Made by a program: the position numbers and the translations under genes. This document shows, in pieces, positions 35,781-45,479 of a stretch of DNA of 64,000 bases. The notes under the pieces were generated by a model. It worked only from the letters and a program-made list of their open reading frames with translations. It made no database searches and was not told the origin of the DNA. Source of the DNA: Microtetraspora niveoalba. GTDB taxonomy: Bacteria > Actinomycetota > Actinomycetes > Streptosporangiales > Streptosporangiaceae. How positions within the stretch are numbered: position 1 is the stretch's first letter; each line of letters begins with the position of its first letter. The stretch is taken from positions 1 through 64,000 of the forward strand of contig NZ_BBYM01000042.1 of assembly GCF_001570405.1 (NCBI RefSeq). Direction: 5' to 3'.

Positions 35781-38285
35781 TTACTGTGCTCCGGCGGCGT
35801 GCTCCACGACGCGGGCCCAGCGTTCCAGCAGGGCCTGCGCGGTGTCCACGTCGCCGCCCTCGGCCCACAGGTGGGTGACCGCCTGCGTCGGGTCGGGCAG
35901 GACCAGGGCCCAGCTCCCGTCCTCGCCCACGACCCGTACGCCGTCGGTGGTGTCGACGTGCAGGCCCTCGGCGGCCTCCACGACCGAGCGCATCACCGTG
36001 CCCTTGTGCGCCCACGGCGTCGGGATGGTCCGCCGCAGCAGCTTCGCCTCCGGGATCCGGGCGTCGATCTGGCTGAGCGACAGGCGGGTGCGCGCGACCA
36101 GCCCGAGCAGCCGCAAAAACGCGGCGAGCCCGTCCAGGGTGGGGCCGAACTCCGGGACGATGAACCCTCCGCGCCCGTCCCCCGCGAAGATCATGTCGCC
36201 GCTCGTGGCGGCGGTCGTCAGCGCGTCGAGGCTGGTCGGGGTCCAGTCCACCTGCACGCCGTGGAAACGGCAGACCATCTCCGCCACCCGGGTGGTGGTG
36301 ACCGGCAGCGCGACCCGGCCGCCCCCGCGCTCGGCGGCGACGAGGTCGAGCACCACGAGCAGCGCCCGCTCCTCGCTGATGAGCTGGCCCATCTCGTCCA
36401 CCAGGGAGACCCGCTCCCCGACGGGGTCGAAGCGGACGCCGAAGGCGGCGCGGGAGGAGCCGACCAGCTCGGCCAGGCGCTGCAGGTCGCGGCGGCGCTC
36501 GGCGAAGGTCTCGGTGGGCGAGGCGTCGTCGAGCCGGTTGTTCACGGTGAGCACGTCCACCCCGACCCGGCCGAGCAGGCTGGGCAGGACCAGGGACGAC
36601 GTGCCGCCGGCGCAGTCCACGACGACCTTCATCTCCGCCTCCTTGACGCCGCTCATGTCGACGCAGCGCAGCAGCTCGCGCGCGTACGTGTCCACGGCGC
36701 GGGCGGGGAAGGTCAGCTCGGCGATCTCGCCCGGGAAGGCCCTGCGGTACTCCTGCCGGGAGAAGATGCGCTCCAGCTTGCGCTGGGCGCCCTGGGAGAG
36801 GTCGGCCCCGGTGCCGTCCATGAAGATGATGTCGACGCTCTGGGGGTCGCCCGCGCTCGTGCGCAGCGCGATGCCGCCCCGGGCGCTGCCGCGCGACGTG
36901 TGGAAGCGGGCGACGGGCAGCGCGGACGCCTCCAGGTCCACCACGTTGATCGCGCTGGAGTTCAGCGCGCTGATGACCGCCCGCTTGAAGGCGCGGGCGG
37001 CGCGGGAGGCGTCGCGCGAGGTGACGATCGTGTCGCCCTTGCTGACCATGGTCGCGTACGCGCTGGCCAGCCGTACGCACAGCTCGGGGGTGATCTCGAC
37101 GTTGACCAGGCCGGAGACGCCGCGCGGCCCGAACAGGCTGCGCTGGCCGCGCGACTCCCAGATCACGCTGGTGTTGACGACGGCGCCCGCCTCGACGGTC
37201 TTGAAGGGGTAGATCTTCACCCCGGAGGAGACGTACGCCTCGGACTCGATCACGCACTCGTCGCCGACGACGGCGTTCTCCTCGATCCGGGCTCCGGTCA
37301 TCACGTCGGTGTTCTTGCCGATCACGCATCCGCGCAGGTGGGCCGCGGGGCCGACGTAGACGTTGTCGTGGACGACCGCCCGGTGGAGGAAGGCCCCCTC
37401 CTTGACCACGGCGTTGCTGCCGAGGACGGTGTACTCCCGCAGCTCGGCGCCGGCCTCCACCTTGGCGTAGTCGCCGATGTAGAGCGGCCCCTTGAGCACC
37501 GCGTCGGGATCGACCGACGCGCCCTCGGCCGTCCAGACGCCGGGCGCGAGCTCGAAGGCGTCGAAGTCGACCTTGACCTTGCCCTCGAGGACGTCGGCCT
37601 GCGCCTTGAGATAGCTCTCGTGCGTGCCGACGTCCTCCCAGTAGCCGTCGGCGACGTATCCGAAGAGCGGGAGGCCGCGTTCGAGCAGCGCGGGGAACAC
37701 GTCGGAGGACCAGTCGACCGACCGGTCCGGCGAGACCTCGTCGAGGACGCTCGGCTCCATGACGTAGATGCCGGTGTTGACCGTGTCGGAGAAGACCTGG
37801 CCCCAGGTGGGCTTCTCCAGGAACCGCTGGATCCGGCCGTTCTCGTCCACGATGATGATGCCGAACTCCAGCGGGTTCGGCACCCGCTTGAGGCCGATGG
37901 TGACGAGCGCGCCGTTCTCCTCGTGGAACCTGAGCATGTCGGTCAGGTCGATGTCGGTCAGCGCGTCGCCGGAGATGACGAGGAACCGCTCGTCGCGCAG
38001 CCGGTCGGCGGCGTTCTTGACGCTTCCCGCGGTGCCGAGCGGGATCTCCTCCGTGGCGTAGTGCAGGCGCATGCCGAGCTCGTCGCCGTCGCCGAAGTAG
38101 TTGCGGATCAGCGCGGCCAGGAACTGCACGGTCACCACGGTGTCGGTGAAGCCGTGTTTCTTCAGCAGGCGGAGTACGTGCTCCATGATGGGCCGGTTGA
38201 TGATGGGGAGCAGGGGTTTGGGCTGGTTGGCGGTCATCGGCCGGAGCCGCGTTCCCTCCCCGCCCGCCATGACGACGGCCTTCAC
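35781..38285 (-). CDS. Mannose-1-phosphate guanylyltransferase with hexapeptide and degenerate phosphomannomutase domains
   Basis: This is an 834-residue, three-part protein. The N-terminal nucleotidyltransferase (1-235) has [18 protein letters not shown] and the metal Asp in [11 protein letters not shown]. Left-handed beta-helix repeats follow (about 250-370). The last 460 residues resemble phosphomannomutases, but the catalytic serine loop TASHNP is replaced by [10 protein letters not shown] and the metal loop DGDXDR by AGDGRGG, so mutase activity is doubtful. It probably supplies GDP-mannose for glycans and lipoglycans. It lies 4 bases downstream of the phosphatidyltransferase gene and is transcribed with it. 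Confidence 0.88.
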   Translation of the reverse strand: MKAVVMAGGEGTRLRPMTANQPKPLLPIINRPIMEHVLRLLKKHGFTDTVVTVQFLAALIRNYFGDGDELGMRLHYATEEIPLGTAGSVKNAADRLRDERFLVISGDALTDIDLTDMLRFHEENGALVTIGLKRVPNPLEFGIIIVDENGRIQRFLEKPTWGQVFSDTVNTGIYVMEPSVLDEVSPDRSVDWSSDVFPALLERGLPLFGYVADGYWEDVGTHESYLKAQADVLEGKVKVDFDAFELAPGVWTAEGASVDPDAVLKGPLYIGDYAKVEAGAELREYTVLGSNAVVKEGAFLHRAVVHDNVYVGPAAHLRGCVIGKNTDVMTGARIEENAVVGDECVIESEAYVSSGVKIYPFKTVEAGAVVNTSVIWESRGQRSLFGPRGVSGLVNVEITPELCVRLASAYATMVSKGDTIVTSRDASRAARAFKRAVISALNSSAINVVDLEASALPVARFHTSRGSARGGIALRTSAGDPQSVDIIFMDGTGADLSQGAQRKLERIFSRQEYRRAFPGEIAELTFPARAVDTYARELLRCVDMSGVKEAEMKVVVDCAGGTSSLVLPSLLGRVGVDVLTVNNRLDDASPTETFAERRRDLQRLAELVGSSRAAFGVRFDPVGERVSLVDEMGQLISEERALLVVLDLVAAERGGGRVALPVTTTRVAEMVCRFHGVQVDWTPTSLDALTTAATSGDMIFAGDGRGGFIVPEFGPTLDGLAAFLRLLGLVARTRLSLSQIDARIPEAKLLRRTIPTPWAHKGTVMRSVVEAAEGLHVDTTDGVRVVGEDGSWALVLPDPTQAVTHLWAEGGDVDTAQALLERWARVVEHAAGAQ

Positions 38286-38289
38286 GGGC

Positions 38290-38856
38290 TCACCCCCTTG
38301 TCAGCTGGCGGACCTGTACCACATACAACACCCCGGCCCACCAGTACAGACCAGTCCCCCATATGGCGAAGGCCCAGCCGAACACGCCCGTGATCTCGGC
38401 GTACCACCCCTCGTGGGACGCGAGGAACAGGAGGGGGAACGCGTACATGAGAGCGGCGGTCGCGGCCTTACCGAGGAAATGTACGGGCAGGGCAGGGCCG
38501 TACCCGTGACGGCGCAGGATAGGCACGGTGAAGAGCAGGAAAACGTCTCGTCCGACGACCAGCGCCGCCAGCCACCACGGGATCACCTCGCGCAGGACCA
38601 GCCCGGCGAGCGTGGCGAGGATGTAGAGGCGGTCGGCGAGGGGGTCGATGAGCCGGCCGAGTTTGCTCGTCTGGTTCCACGCCCGGGCGAGCTTCCCGTC
38701 GAGCCAGTCGCTGATCCCCGCCGCGATGAGCAGGAGGATGGCCCACGCGTCCGCCTGGGGGCCCAGCACGAGCCAGAGGAACACGGGGACGCCGAGCAAC
38801 CTCAGGAAGCTCAGCAGGTTGGGCAGGGTAAAGATCCGATCCTCGGCAGACTCCAC
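38290..38856 (-). CDS. CDP-alcohol phosphatidyltransferase
   Basis: This 188-residue membrane enzyme has about six helices. The catalytic motif DX2DGX2ARX8GX3DX3D is intact in [20 protein letters not shown] followed by IDPLADR. It makes phosphatidylglycerolphosphate, phosphatidylinositol phosphate or a similar phospholipid; the exact alcohol cannot be decided, although the start ([20 protein letters not shown]) resembles PgsA. It is transcribed with the GDP-mannose gene, suggesting envelope lipid or lipoglycan synthesis. Confidence 0.9.
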   Translation of the reverse strand: MESAEDRIFTLPNLLSFLRLLGVPVFLWLVLGPQADAWAILLLIAAGISDWLDGKLARAWNQTSKLGRLIDPLADRLYILATLAGLVLREVIPWWLAALVVGRDVFLLFTVPILRRHGYGPALPVHFLGKAATAALMYAFPLLFLASHEGWYAEITGVFGWAFAIWGTGLYWWAGVLYVVQVRQLTRG

Positions 38857-38930
38857 GGTCAGACCCTACATCGCGGGCCGATCCCGCCCGGCGGCCGGTC
38901 CGCGGCCGTGTTCCCCCGGTCCGGCCGGGG

Positions 38931-39620
38931 TCAGGCGTCCTTGACGGCGTCGGCCGCCGGCGGGGGGACGGGCCGGAACCCGGCGTCCACCAGCCCGAGC
39001 CGGTGCGCCACCACGGCGGCCTGGGTGCGGTTGCGCAGATCCAGCTTCTCCATCACGGCGGCGACGTGGCTCTTGACCGTGGTCACGCCGACGCGCAGCC
39101 GCTCGCCGATCTCCGCGTTCGACAGGCCCATGCCGACGAGGGTGAGGACCTGCACCTCGCGCTCGGTCAGCCCGCGCGGCAGGGGGACGGCCTCCCGCTC
39201 GGCGGCCAGCGCCCGCTCCACCACGCGGCGCAGCACGGACGGGGCCAGCAGGGGCTCCCCCTGCGCGGCCCGCCGTACGGCGTCGACGATGCGCTCGGGC
39301 GGGTCGTCCTTCACGAGGAAGCCGAGGGCCCCGGCCCGGAGCGCGCCGTACACGTTCTCGTCCTCGGAGAACGTGGTGAGGACGACGATCCGGGCGGACG
39401 GGCGGGCGGCGAGGATGCGCCGGGTCGCCTCCAGGCCGTCCACGCGGGGCATCCGCAGGTCCATGAGGATCACGTCCGGCAGGAGCCGCTCGGCGAGGTG
39501 CACGGCCTGCGCGCCGTCGGCGGCCTCGCCGCAGATCTCCGTGTCCCCCGCGGCCTCCAGCATCATCCGGACCCCGGCCCTGACCAGGGCCTGGTCGTCG
39601 GCCACCAGCACCCTGATCAC
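38931..39620 (-). CDS. NarL/LuxR-family response regulator
   Basis: This is a 229-residue regulator with a receiver domain (VLVADDQALVRAG; phospho-Asp in ILMDLRMPRVDG; switch Thr in VVLTTF; Lys in FLVKDD) and a C-terminal LuxR helix-turn-helix (LTEREVQVLTLVGMGLSNAE, then VKSHVAAVMEKL). GTG 39620 overlaps the stop of the sensor kinase gene as GTGA. Both form a two-component system; no target genes are obvious next to it. Confidence 0.93.
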   Translation of the reverse strand: MIRVLVADDQALVRAGVRMMLEAAGDTEICGEAADGAQAVHLAERLLPDVILMDLRMPRVDGLEATRRILAARPSARIVVLTTFSEDENVYGALRAGALGFLVKDDPPERIVDAVRRAAQGEPLLAPSVLRRVVERALAAEREAVPLPRGLTEREVQVLTLVGMGLSNAEIGERLRVGVTTVKSHVAAVMEKLDLRNRTQAAVVAHRLGLVDAGFRPVPPPAADAVKDA

Positions 39621-41209
39621 GGGCGGCACCTCTCCGTCGTCTCCGTCCTCACGGGGAGGGCGGCGGCCAGCCGCCAGCCGCCGTCCTCGGCCGGCCCCGC
39701 CGTGAGGCGCCCGCCGAGCGCGCCGGCCCGCTCCCGCATGCCGTTGATGCCCTGCCCGGTCGAGGGCAGCTCCCCGGGCGCGGCGGCGCCCGGCCCGTTC
39801 CTGATCTCCACGGCCAGTTCGCCTCCCGCGATCCCCACCTTGACCCGGGCCTCGGTGCCCGGGCCCGCGTGCTTGAGCACGTTGGTCAGGCCCTCCTGGA
39901 CGATCCTCGCCGCGGACGCCCGTACGACGAGGGGCGCGCGCTCCGTCTCCGGGGCGATGTCGAGCTCGACGCGCAGGCCGGCCGCGGTCATCCGCGCCAC
40001 GGCGTCCTGTACGACGTCGCCGGGATCGGCGGAGGGGATGTCGTCCCTGCCGGGGTCCCTGAGCACGTCGAGGAGCCCGCGCAGGTCCGTGAGGACCCCG
40101 TGCCCGGTGGCGCGGATGTCGTCGAGCGCCTCCTTCGCCGGGCCGTCCGCCCCCGCGTACAGGGCGGCACTCGCGCGCAGCACCATCGCGCCGACGTGGT
40201 GGGCCACGATGTCGTGGACGTCCCGGGCGATGCGCTCCCGCTCGGCCAGCCGGTCGGCCCGGTTCCGCGCGGCGGCGAGCTCGGCGGCGTGGCGGGCGGC
40301 GTCCTGCCGGGCCCGTACGTAGCCGCCGATGGCGACGGGCGCGGCGACCATCGCGGTGAGGGCGAGCGCGCGCCAGGCGGTGACCTCCGTGTCGCCGTCC
40401 ACGATGGTGATCACGGCCACGGCGCAGGTCAGCAGGTATCCGGCGACCACCCACCCCCAGCTCGCGCGGGTCGCGAACACCCCGAGCGCGACGAACAGCA
40501 GGATCTGCAGGGTGGTGCCGACCTCTCCGAAGTACTGGTCGGCGACGACCACCAGGAGGCTCTCCAGCAGCAGCACGGCGCCGGGGAGGCGGCGGACCAC
40601 GCCGAGCGCCAGCCCCGACAGCACCACCATGAGGCCGACCCCCCAGACGGGGAGGACGCCGCTGTCCCAGTTCGGCCAGCTCCCCAGCACGGCGAGGGCG
40701 AGGCCGCCCCCGGCCATCAGGAGGTCGAGCAGCGGGGCGTCGTCCTCGCTGGGGCGGCGCAGCGCCGCGCCGCGCAGGTAGCGCCCGATGATCACCGGGA
40801 CGGCGACGATGCCGACCGTGTAGAACCACGCGCCGCGCGTGAAGGCGATGCCGGGGTCGGCGAGGTTCAGCGCCGTGGCGACGCAGGCGAGCACGGCGGC
40901 GGGGGCGGTCCACCGCCAGCCGCGCAGCCGGGCCAGCACACCCACCGCGACCGGGAGCAGGATCTGCACGGCGTCGACGGTCGAGGCCCCGAGCTGGTCG
41001 TAGACGGCCAGCAGGACGGCGAGGACGAGCGCCGTGGGGCCCGGCCACCGGCGCAGCAGGGCCAGGGGAAGCCCGCCTAGCAGCGCGAGGACCGCCGCCG
41101 CCCAGGGAGGCGCGGACGGGCCGCCCCAGGAGGAGGCGGCCATGAGCACGTTGAGCACGACTCCCGAGGCGGCGAGCGAGAGATCCAGGTATCCGCCGCG
41201 CCATCGCAT
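39617..41209 (-). CDS. Membrane sensor histidine kinase (HisKA_3 type)
   Basis: This is a 530-residue kinase with a large N-terminal membrane part of about ten hydrophobic segments, then a dimerisation/phosphoacceptor helix ERERIARDVHDIVAHHVG with His as the phosphate site, and a HATPase domain (IVQEGLTNVLKHAGPG, GQGINGMRERAGALGG). ATG 41209 begins MRWRGGYLDLSLAASG, giving a normal cytoplasmic N terminus; a longer frame to 41284 lacks support. There is no extracellular domain of size, so it probably senses within the membrane. It works with the regulator gene it overlaps. Confidence 0.92.
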   Translation of the reverse strand: MRWRGGYLDLSLAASGVVLNVLMAASSWGGPSAPPWAAAVLALLGGLPLALLRRWPGPTALVLAVLLAVYDQLGASTVDAVQILLPVAVGVLARLRGWRWTAPAAVLACVATALNLADPGIAFTRGAWFYTVGIVAVPVIIGRYLRGAALRRPSEDDAPLLDLLMAGGGLALAVLGSWPNWDSGVLPVWGVGLMVVLSGLALGVVRRLPGAVLLLESLLVVVADQYFGEVGTTLQILLFVALGVFATRASWGWVVAGYLLTCAVAVITIVDGDTEVTAWRALALTAMVAAPVAIGGYVRARQDAARHAAELAAARNRADRLAERERIARDVHDIVAHHVGAMVLRASAALYAGADGPAKEALDDIRATGHGVLTDLRGLLDVLRDPGRDDIPSADPGDVVQDAVARMTAAGLRVELDIAPETERAPLVVRASAARIVQEGLTNVLKHAGPGTEARVKVGIAGGELAVEIRNGPGAAAPGELPSTGQGINGMRERAGALGGRLTAGPAEDGGWRLAAALPVRTETTERCRP

Positions 41210-41342
41210 GAGTGAACGGTATCGAGGCCGCCGTGAGCGGCCTTCCTCCTCAGGGATGACGACTCCCCTCCTCCAAGTGGCCACCCGAATGGGCTGGTGG
41301 ACGGATGATCAGGCCCCCTGGGCCGCTCTAGTGTCCGTTGAC

Positions 41343-41957
41343 ATGGCGAACCAATCAGCGCTGTTCCTGGGCGAGTTCCTGAAGTCCCCGGCGGTTGTGG
41401 GCGCGATCGCGCCCAGCTCGCGCCGGCTCTCGTCCGCGGTGGCGGTACCGATCCCCGAGCGCGGCGACCCCGTGGTGGTCGAGCTCGGCGCGGGCACCGG
41501 CCCTTTCACGGAGGAGATCCAGCGGCGGCTGGGCGGCCGGGGCCGGCACATCGCGCTGGAGATCAACCCCCGGCTGGCCGACCACCTGCGCGTCCGGCAC
41601 CCGGGCCTGGAGGTGCTGGTCGCCGACGCCGCGGGGCTTCCCCAGCTCCTCGCGGAGCGCGGCCTCGCGGCGGCGGACGTGATCGTGAGCGGGCTGCCGT
41701 GGGCGGCCTTCACCCCGGCGCGGCAGGCGGTGCTGCTGCGGGCCGTCGTCGACTCGCTCGCCCCGCACGGCGCGTTCACGACCTTCTCGTACGTGCACGC
41801 CCGCATGCTCGGCCCGGCGGTGCGGTTCCGGCGGACCCTGGCCCGGACGTTCGAGGAGGTCGTCCCCGGGCGTACCGTGTGGCGCAATCTCCCGCCCGCG
41901 TTCGTGTTCCACGCGCGGCGGGCCCGGGTGGGCGCCGCGAAGGACCGGGCGAACTGA
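41343..41957 (+). CDS. SAM-dependent methyltransferase, PmtA-like phospholipid N-methyltransferase family
   Basis: This is a 204-residue methyltransferase. The N terminus (FLGEFLKSPAVVGAIAPSSR) is the pattern of small PmtA-type phosphatidylethanolamine methyltransferases and related Ada-like enzymes; motif I is VVELGAGTGPFTEEI, with ALEINPRLADHL as motif II and VSGLPWAAF as motif IV. ATG 41343 is chosen; TAGTGT at 41329-41334 lies eight bases upstream, suggesting a leaderless transcript. Phospholipid substrate is likely but rRNA dimethylase-like alternatives remain. Confidence 0.8.
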   Translation: MANQSALFLGEFLKSPAVVGAIAPSSRRLSSAVAVPIPERGDPVVVELGAGTGPFTEEIQRRLGGRGRHIALEINPRLADHLRVRHPGLEVLVADAAGLPQLLAERGLAAADVIVSGLPWAAFTPARQAVLLRAVVDSLAPHGAFTTFSYVHARMLGPAVRFRRTLARTFEEVVPGRTVWRNLPPAFVFHARRARVGAAKDRAN

Positions 41958-41998
41958 CCGCGCCGTCCGGGGCGGCCTCGGACGCCGCCCCGTGAGGC

Positions 41999-42919
41999 CT
42001 ACGCGAAGGCCTCCTTGAGCCGCGTGGCCACGTACTCGCGCGCGTCCTCGGCGTCGTCGAAGAAACCGGGGACGCCGAAGAACCCGTGCAGCATCCCGGG
42101 GTAGCAGCGGTACTCGACGGGCACGCCGGCGCCGGACAGCTCCCGGGCGTAGGCCGCGCCCTCGTCGCAGAGCGGGTCGTACTCGGCGGTGATCACGGTG
42201 GCCGGGGCGAGCCCCGACTTGTCGGCCAGCCGCAGCGGTGCGACGCGCGGGTCGAGCGGGTCGGCGTCCCGGACGTACTGCTCGGCGAACCAGGCCATCT
42301 CGACCGCGTCCAGGCCGAATCCGGAGGCGTACGACCGGTAGCTCGGGGTGTCCATCGCCACATCGGTGATCGGGTAGATCAGCACCTGGTGGGCGAGGGC
42401 GAGACCGGCGTCGCGGGCCCGCCAGGCCGCGACCGCCGCGAGGTTGCCTCCCGCGCTGTCGCCGATCACCGCCACCCGGCTCGCGTCGCCGTTGTAGCGC
42501 TCCGGGCGGGCGAGGACGTCCCGTACGGCGGTGAAGGCGTCGTCGGCCGCCGCGGGGAACGGATGCTCCGGCGCCAGCCGGTAGTCGACCGACACGACGA
42601 CGGCCCCGCAGCGGCGGGCCAGGTCGCGGCCGAGCGCGTCGTTGCGGTCCACGCTGCCGAAGACCCAGCCCCCGCCGTGGAAGTAGACCACCACGGGCAG
42701 GGCGTGGTCGCCCGGCTCGGGCCGGTAGACGCGCACCCGCACGCCGTCCACGACGTGGTCGCGGATCTCCGCCAGGTCTGCCGGCCTCCCGCGCTGCTCG
42801 GCCATGCCGTCCTGGCCGCGCATCCGGACGATCTCCGGGAGCGTCAGCGCGGCCAGATCGACGTTGAGGTCGGACGGGAAGAGCTTCAGGTACGCCTCAG
42901 CCTGAGGGTGCAACGCCAT
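41999..42919 (-). CDS. HSL-family alpha/beta hydrolase (esterase)
   Basis: This is a 306-residue hormone-sensitive-lipase-type esterase. The oxyanion motif is YFHGGGWVFGS, nucleophile GDSAGGNLAA, acid in ITAEYDPLCDEG and His in GMLHGFFG. It is cytoplasmic with no signal peptide. Substrates are usually short-chain esters or lactones. It is convergent with the methyltransferase gene and followed on the same strand by nothing linked. Confidence 0.92.
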   Translation of the reverse strand: MALHPQAEAYLKLFPSDLNVDLAALTLPEIVRMRGQDGMAEQRGRPADLAEIRDHVVDGVRVRVYRPEPGDHALPVVVYFHGGGWVFGSVDRNDALGRDLARRCGAVVVSVDYRLAPEHPFPAAADDAFTAVRDVLARPERYNGDASRVAVIGDSAGGNLAAVAAWRARDAGLALAHQVLIYPITDVAMDTPSYRSYASGFGLDAVEMAWFAEQYVRDADPLDPRVAPLRLADKSGLAPATVITAEYDPLCDEGAAYARELSGAGVPVEYRCYPGMLHGFFGVPGFFDDAEDAREYVATRLKEAFA

Positions 42920-42970
42920 GGCCGCACATTAACAGCGCCCGCCGGGCCGGCCGCGTCCGCTCCGCCCGGG

Positions 42971-43654
42971 TCAGGGGCGGGCCGCGTCGACCAGCGCCTC
43001 GACGAGCCGGTTGTCCGCGCCGCGTTCGGGGTGCCACTGGACGCCGACGCCGAACCTGTGCCCCTGGAGCTCGACGCCCTCGACGATCTGGTCCTCTCCC
43101 CACGCGACGGCGAGCAGGCCGGTGCCCAGCCGCTTGACGGCCTGCCGGTGCGGCCCGGCCACCTCGGCGCGGTCGCCGATCGCCTTGCCGAGTTTGCTGG
43201 AGACGCTCACGCTGACGACGTGCCGGGCGGTGTCGTGCCGGTCGTGCGCGACCGCCTCGGGCAGCCAGGGGATGAGCGTGCCTCCCTGGACGACGTTGAG
43301 CACGTGCATCCCGCGCGACACGGCCAGGAACGGCAGATCCGTCTTGATCGCGACCTCGGCGAGCGCCATCTCGAAGCGGTCCCTGTGCGCCTGCGGCTCC
43401 TCCGCGCGGGGGTCGCGGGCCTCGCCGTACAGCGCGGGGTCGACCGGCGCGCCCCCCGCGAGGACGAGGCCGTCGAGACCGCGGGCGTAGTCCCCGGCGG
43501 CGTACGGGCTCATCGGCGGAAGCACGACGGGAGCTCCGCCCGCCTTCTCCACGGCGCGCGCGTACGCGTGCGGGGACAGCACCGCCTCGCGCACCCAAGT
43601 CCCCCACCGGGCGGCCTCAAGGTAGGCGGTGATGCCAATGAGCGGACGGGGCAT
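42971..43654 (-). CDS. Peptidase C26/PuuD-like class I GATase with Ser in place of the catalytic Cys
   Basis: This 227-residue protein belongs to the gamma-glutamyl-gamma-aminobutyrate hydrolase family: PLIGITAYLEAARWG at the start, GLDGLVLAGGAPVDPALYGE, and the catalytic His-Glu in GVQWHPERG. The nucleophile elbow, normally AICRG, reads LAVSRGMH; the codon is TCG, so Cys is replaced by Ser. Activity may be lost or changed. ATG 43654 follows GGAGAG. A CATTAT element and GTGACA further out may form its promoter (43690-43720, spacing 19). Confidence 0.82.
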   Translation of the reverse strand: MPRPLIGITAYLEAARWGTWVREAVLSPHAYARAVEKAGGAPVVLPPMSPYAAGDYARGLDGLVLAGGAPVDPALYGEARDPRAEEPQAHRDRFEMALAEVAIKTDLPFLAVSRGMHVLNVVQGGTLIPWLPEAVAHDRHDTARHVVSVSVSSKLGKAIGDRAEVAGPHRQAVKRLGTGLLAVAWGEDQIVEGVELQGHRFGVGVQWHPERGADNRLVEALVDAARP

Positions 43655-44093
43655 GGTCTCTCCAACGGATCTCGCATTCGGGCACGCCCATAATGGCGCA
43701 CCTGATTTCGGTTTTGTCACCTATCTGCTACATCGGCGGTGTCACCCCAGTTCAGAGTGGATCTTGTGGTGTCGGGCCGCCGAAACGACTTCTCCGGCGT
43801 CCGGATCGCCCGTCCGCCCGAATCTGTCGGTGACGCCTGGCACGATGGCGATAACCGTGCACGGGGCGGAGTCGGAAGGCTGCGCCAGGTAAAGCGCTCG
43901 AAACAGACAAAGCAGTTCATGTGACGCGAGGCCGGACGATTCATCGGGTTCTTCCGACTCACCGAGGCGGGGATTCGGTGGATTCGGCGGAGTCGACGGA
44001 GTCCGCCGGTTTCTCGTCACGCCGTTCACGTCAGTCAGCGGGCGGGCCGGGACAGGCCGGGCCGTCACGCGAGGTTCGCTCAAGGAGGCAACC
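43655..44093. other. 439-bp divergent intergenic region without a clear gene
   Basis: It separates the GATase-like gene (minus) from the Asp-box propeller gene (plus). A possible minus-strand promoter is at 43690-43720. Short repeats of GATTCGGTGGA type lie near 43970-44000. A 61-codon frame at 43739-43924 has no homology and no ribosome-binding site. The plus-strand gene has its own AAGGAGG just before its ATG. Confidence 0.5.
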
Positions 44094-45170
44094 ATGGACG
44101 CGCTGCTCGCGGTAGGGACCCGCAAGGGACTCTTCCTCGCCCGATCGAGGAACGGCGGGCCGTTCGAGGTGGAGCCGGTCCGCTTCACCACCGTCGGCGT
44201 CCCGTCCGTCGCGATCGACACGCGCGGGCCCGTTCCCCGGCTGCTCGCCGGCATCGAGTACGGCCACTTCGGCCCGTCGGTGATGTGGTCCGACGACCTC
44301 GGCGAGACCTGGCAGGAGGCCGACCGGCCGCCGGTCGCGTTCCCCGAGCACACGGGCGCGACCCTGGCCAAGGTCTGGCAGCTCACGCCGTCCCCGACCG
44401 AGCCCGGCGTGGTCTGGGCCGGGGCCGAGCCCGCCGCGCTGTTCAGGTCCGAGGACGGCGGCGCCACGTTCTCGCTGGTCGAGGGCTTGTGGAACCATCC
44501 GACCCGGCCGAAGTGGCAGGCCGGAGGCGGGGGCCTGTGCCTGCACACGATCATCCCGCACCCGGTGGACCCGGAGCGGATCGCGATCGCCGCCTCGGCC
44601 GTCGGGTTCTTCCGCAGCTCGGACGGCGGGGCCTCGTGGGAGCCGGCCAACAAGAACATCCGCGCGCCGTTCTTCCCGGAGGGGGCGCAGTACCCCGAGT
44701 TCGGGCAGTGCGTGCACAAGGTCGCCGCGCATCCCGCGCGGCCCGAGCGGCTGTTCCTGCAGCACCATTTCGGCGTCTACCGGTCGGACGACTTCGGCGG
44801 GTCGTGGCGGGACATCGGCGCCGATCTGCCGTCGGACTTCGGTTTCCCGATCGCCGTCGACCCGACTCGGCCGGACACGCTGTACGTGTTCCCGCTGCGC
44901 GCGGACATCGACCGCACGCCCCTGGACCACCGGTACCAGGTGTTCCGCAGCGAGGACGCGGGAGCCACGTGGAAGGGCTTCACACACGGCCTTCCCGACG
45001 AGCCGGTCCACTCCGCCGTGCTGCGCGACGCGATGTGCGCCGGCGAGGCGGGCGTGTTCTTCGGCACCCGCGACGGCGAGGTGTACGGCTCCCGCGACCA
45101 CGGCGAGTCCTGGACGCTGATCGCCAAGCACCTGCCGGACGTGCTGACCGTCCGCGTCGCGGTGCTCTGA
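44094..45170 (+). CDS. Asp-box (BNR) beta-propeller protein, sialidase-like fold
   Basis: This 358-residue protein has at least six Asp-box motifs S-x-D-x-G-x-x-W/F: SDDLGETW, SEDGGATF, SSDGGASW, SDDFGGSW, SEDAGATW and SRDHGESW. They mark a six- or seven-bladed propeller as in sialidases and YCF48/photosystem assembly factors. The sialidase Arg triad and FRIP motif are not evident, so true sialidase activity is doubtful. There is no signal peptide. AAGGAGG precedes the ATG. The MoaD-like gene starts at the very next base after its stop, a pairing I recall from other actinobacteria, so they probably act together. Confidence 0.82.
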   Translation: MDALLAVGTRKGLFLARSRNGGPFEVEPVRFTTVGVPSVAIDTRGPVPRLLAGIEYGHFGPSVMWSDDLGETWQEADRPPVAFPEHTGATLAKVWQLTPSPTEPGVVWAGAEPAALFRSEDGGATFSLVEGLWNHPTRPKWQAGGGGLCLHTIIPHPVDPERIAIAASAVGFFRSSDGGASWEPANKNIRAPFFPEGAQYPEFGQCVHKVAAHPARPERLFLQHHFGVYRSDDFGGSWRDIGADLPSDFGFPIAVDPTRPDTLYVFPLRADIDRTPLDHRYQVFRSEDAGATWKGFTHGLPDEPVHSAVLRDAMCAGEAGVFFGTRDGEVYGSRDHGESWTLIAKHLPDVLTVRVAVL

Positions 45171-45479
45171 GTGGCCAAGCCGGTCACGCTGGTCACGTTC
45201 GTCCTGCCGGCCGCGATGCGGCGCTGGGTGAACGACCAGAACGAGGTACGGGTGTTCGCCGTGGCCGCCTCCGACCACGGCCCCCCGACACTGGGCAGGG
45301 CACTCGACACGCTCCGCCGTACGCACCCGTCGCTGGAGGAGCGGCTGCGCGACGAGTACGGGCACCTCAGACGGCACATCGCGCTGTACGTGTGCGGCGC
45401 GAACGCGAGCGGCCTCGGCGGGCTGGACTGCGCCCTCCCGCCGGGGGCCGAGGTGTACGTACTCCCGGCGCTCGTTTGA
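45171..45479 (+). CDS. MoaD/ThiS-like ubiquitin-fold protein lacking the C-terminal Gly-Gly
   Basis: This is a 102-residue beta-grasp protein: VTFVLPAAMRRWVNDQNEVR, then TLGRALDTLRRTHPSLEERL, then LPPGAEVYVLPAL. Sulfur-carrier members end in Gly-Gly, which is adenylated and thiocarboxylated; this one stops at LPALV, so it cannot work by that chemistry unless processed differently. GTG 45171 directly follows the propeller gene stop, so translation is coupled. Confidence 0.75.
   Translation: MAKPVTLVTFVLPAAMRRWVNDQNEVRVFAVAASDHGPPTLGRALDTLRRTHPSLEERLRDEYGHLRRHIALYVCGANASGLGGLDCALPPGAEVYVLPALV

Noticed and set aside
35778-38393. 871-codon plus-strand frame opposite the GDP-mannose gene
   Set aside because: It mirrors the minus-strand gene codon by codon and has no homology; the minus-strand protein has clear domain motifs.
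43739-43924. 61-codon frame between the GATase-like and propeller genes
   Set aside because: No start signal or recognisable sequence.
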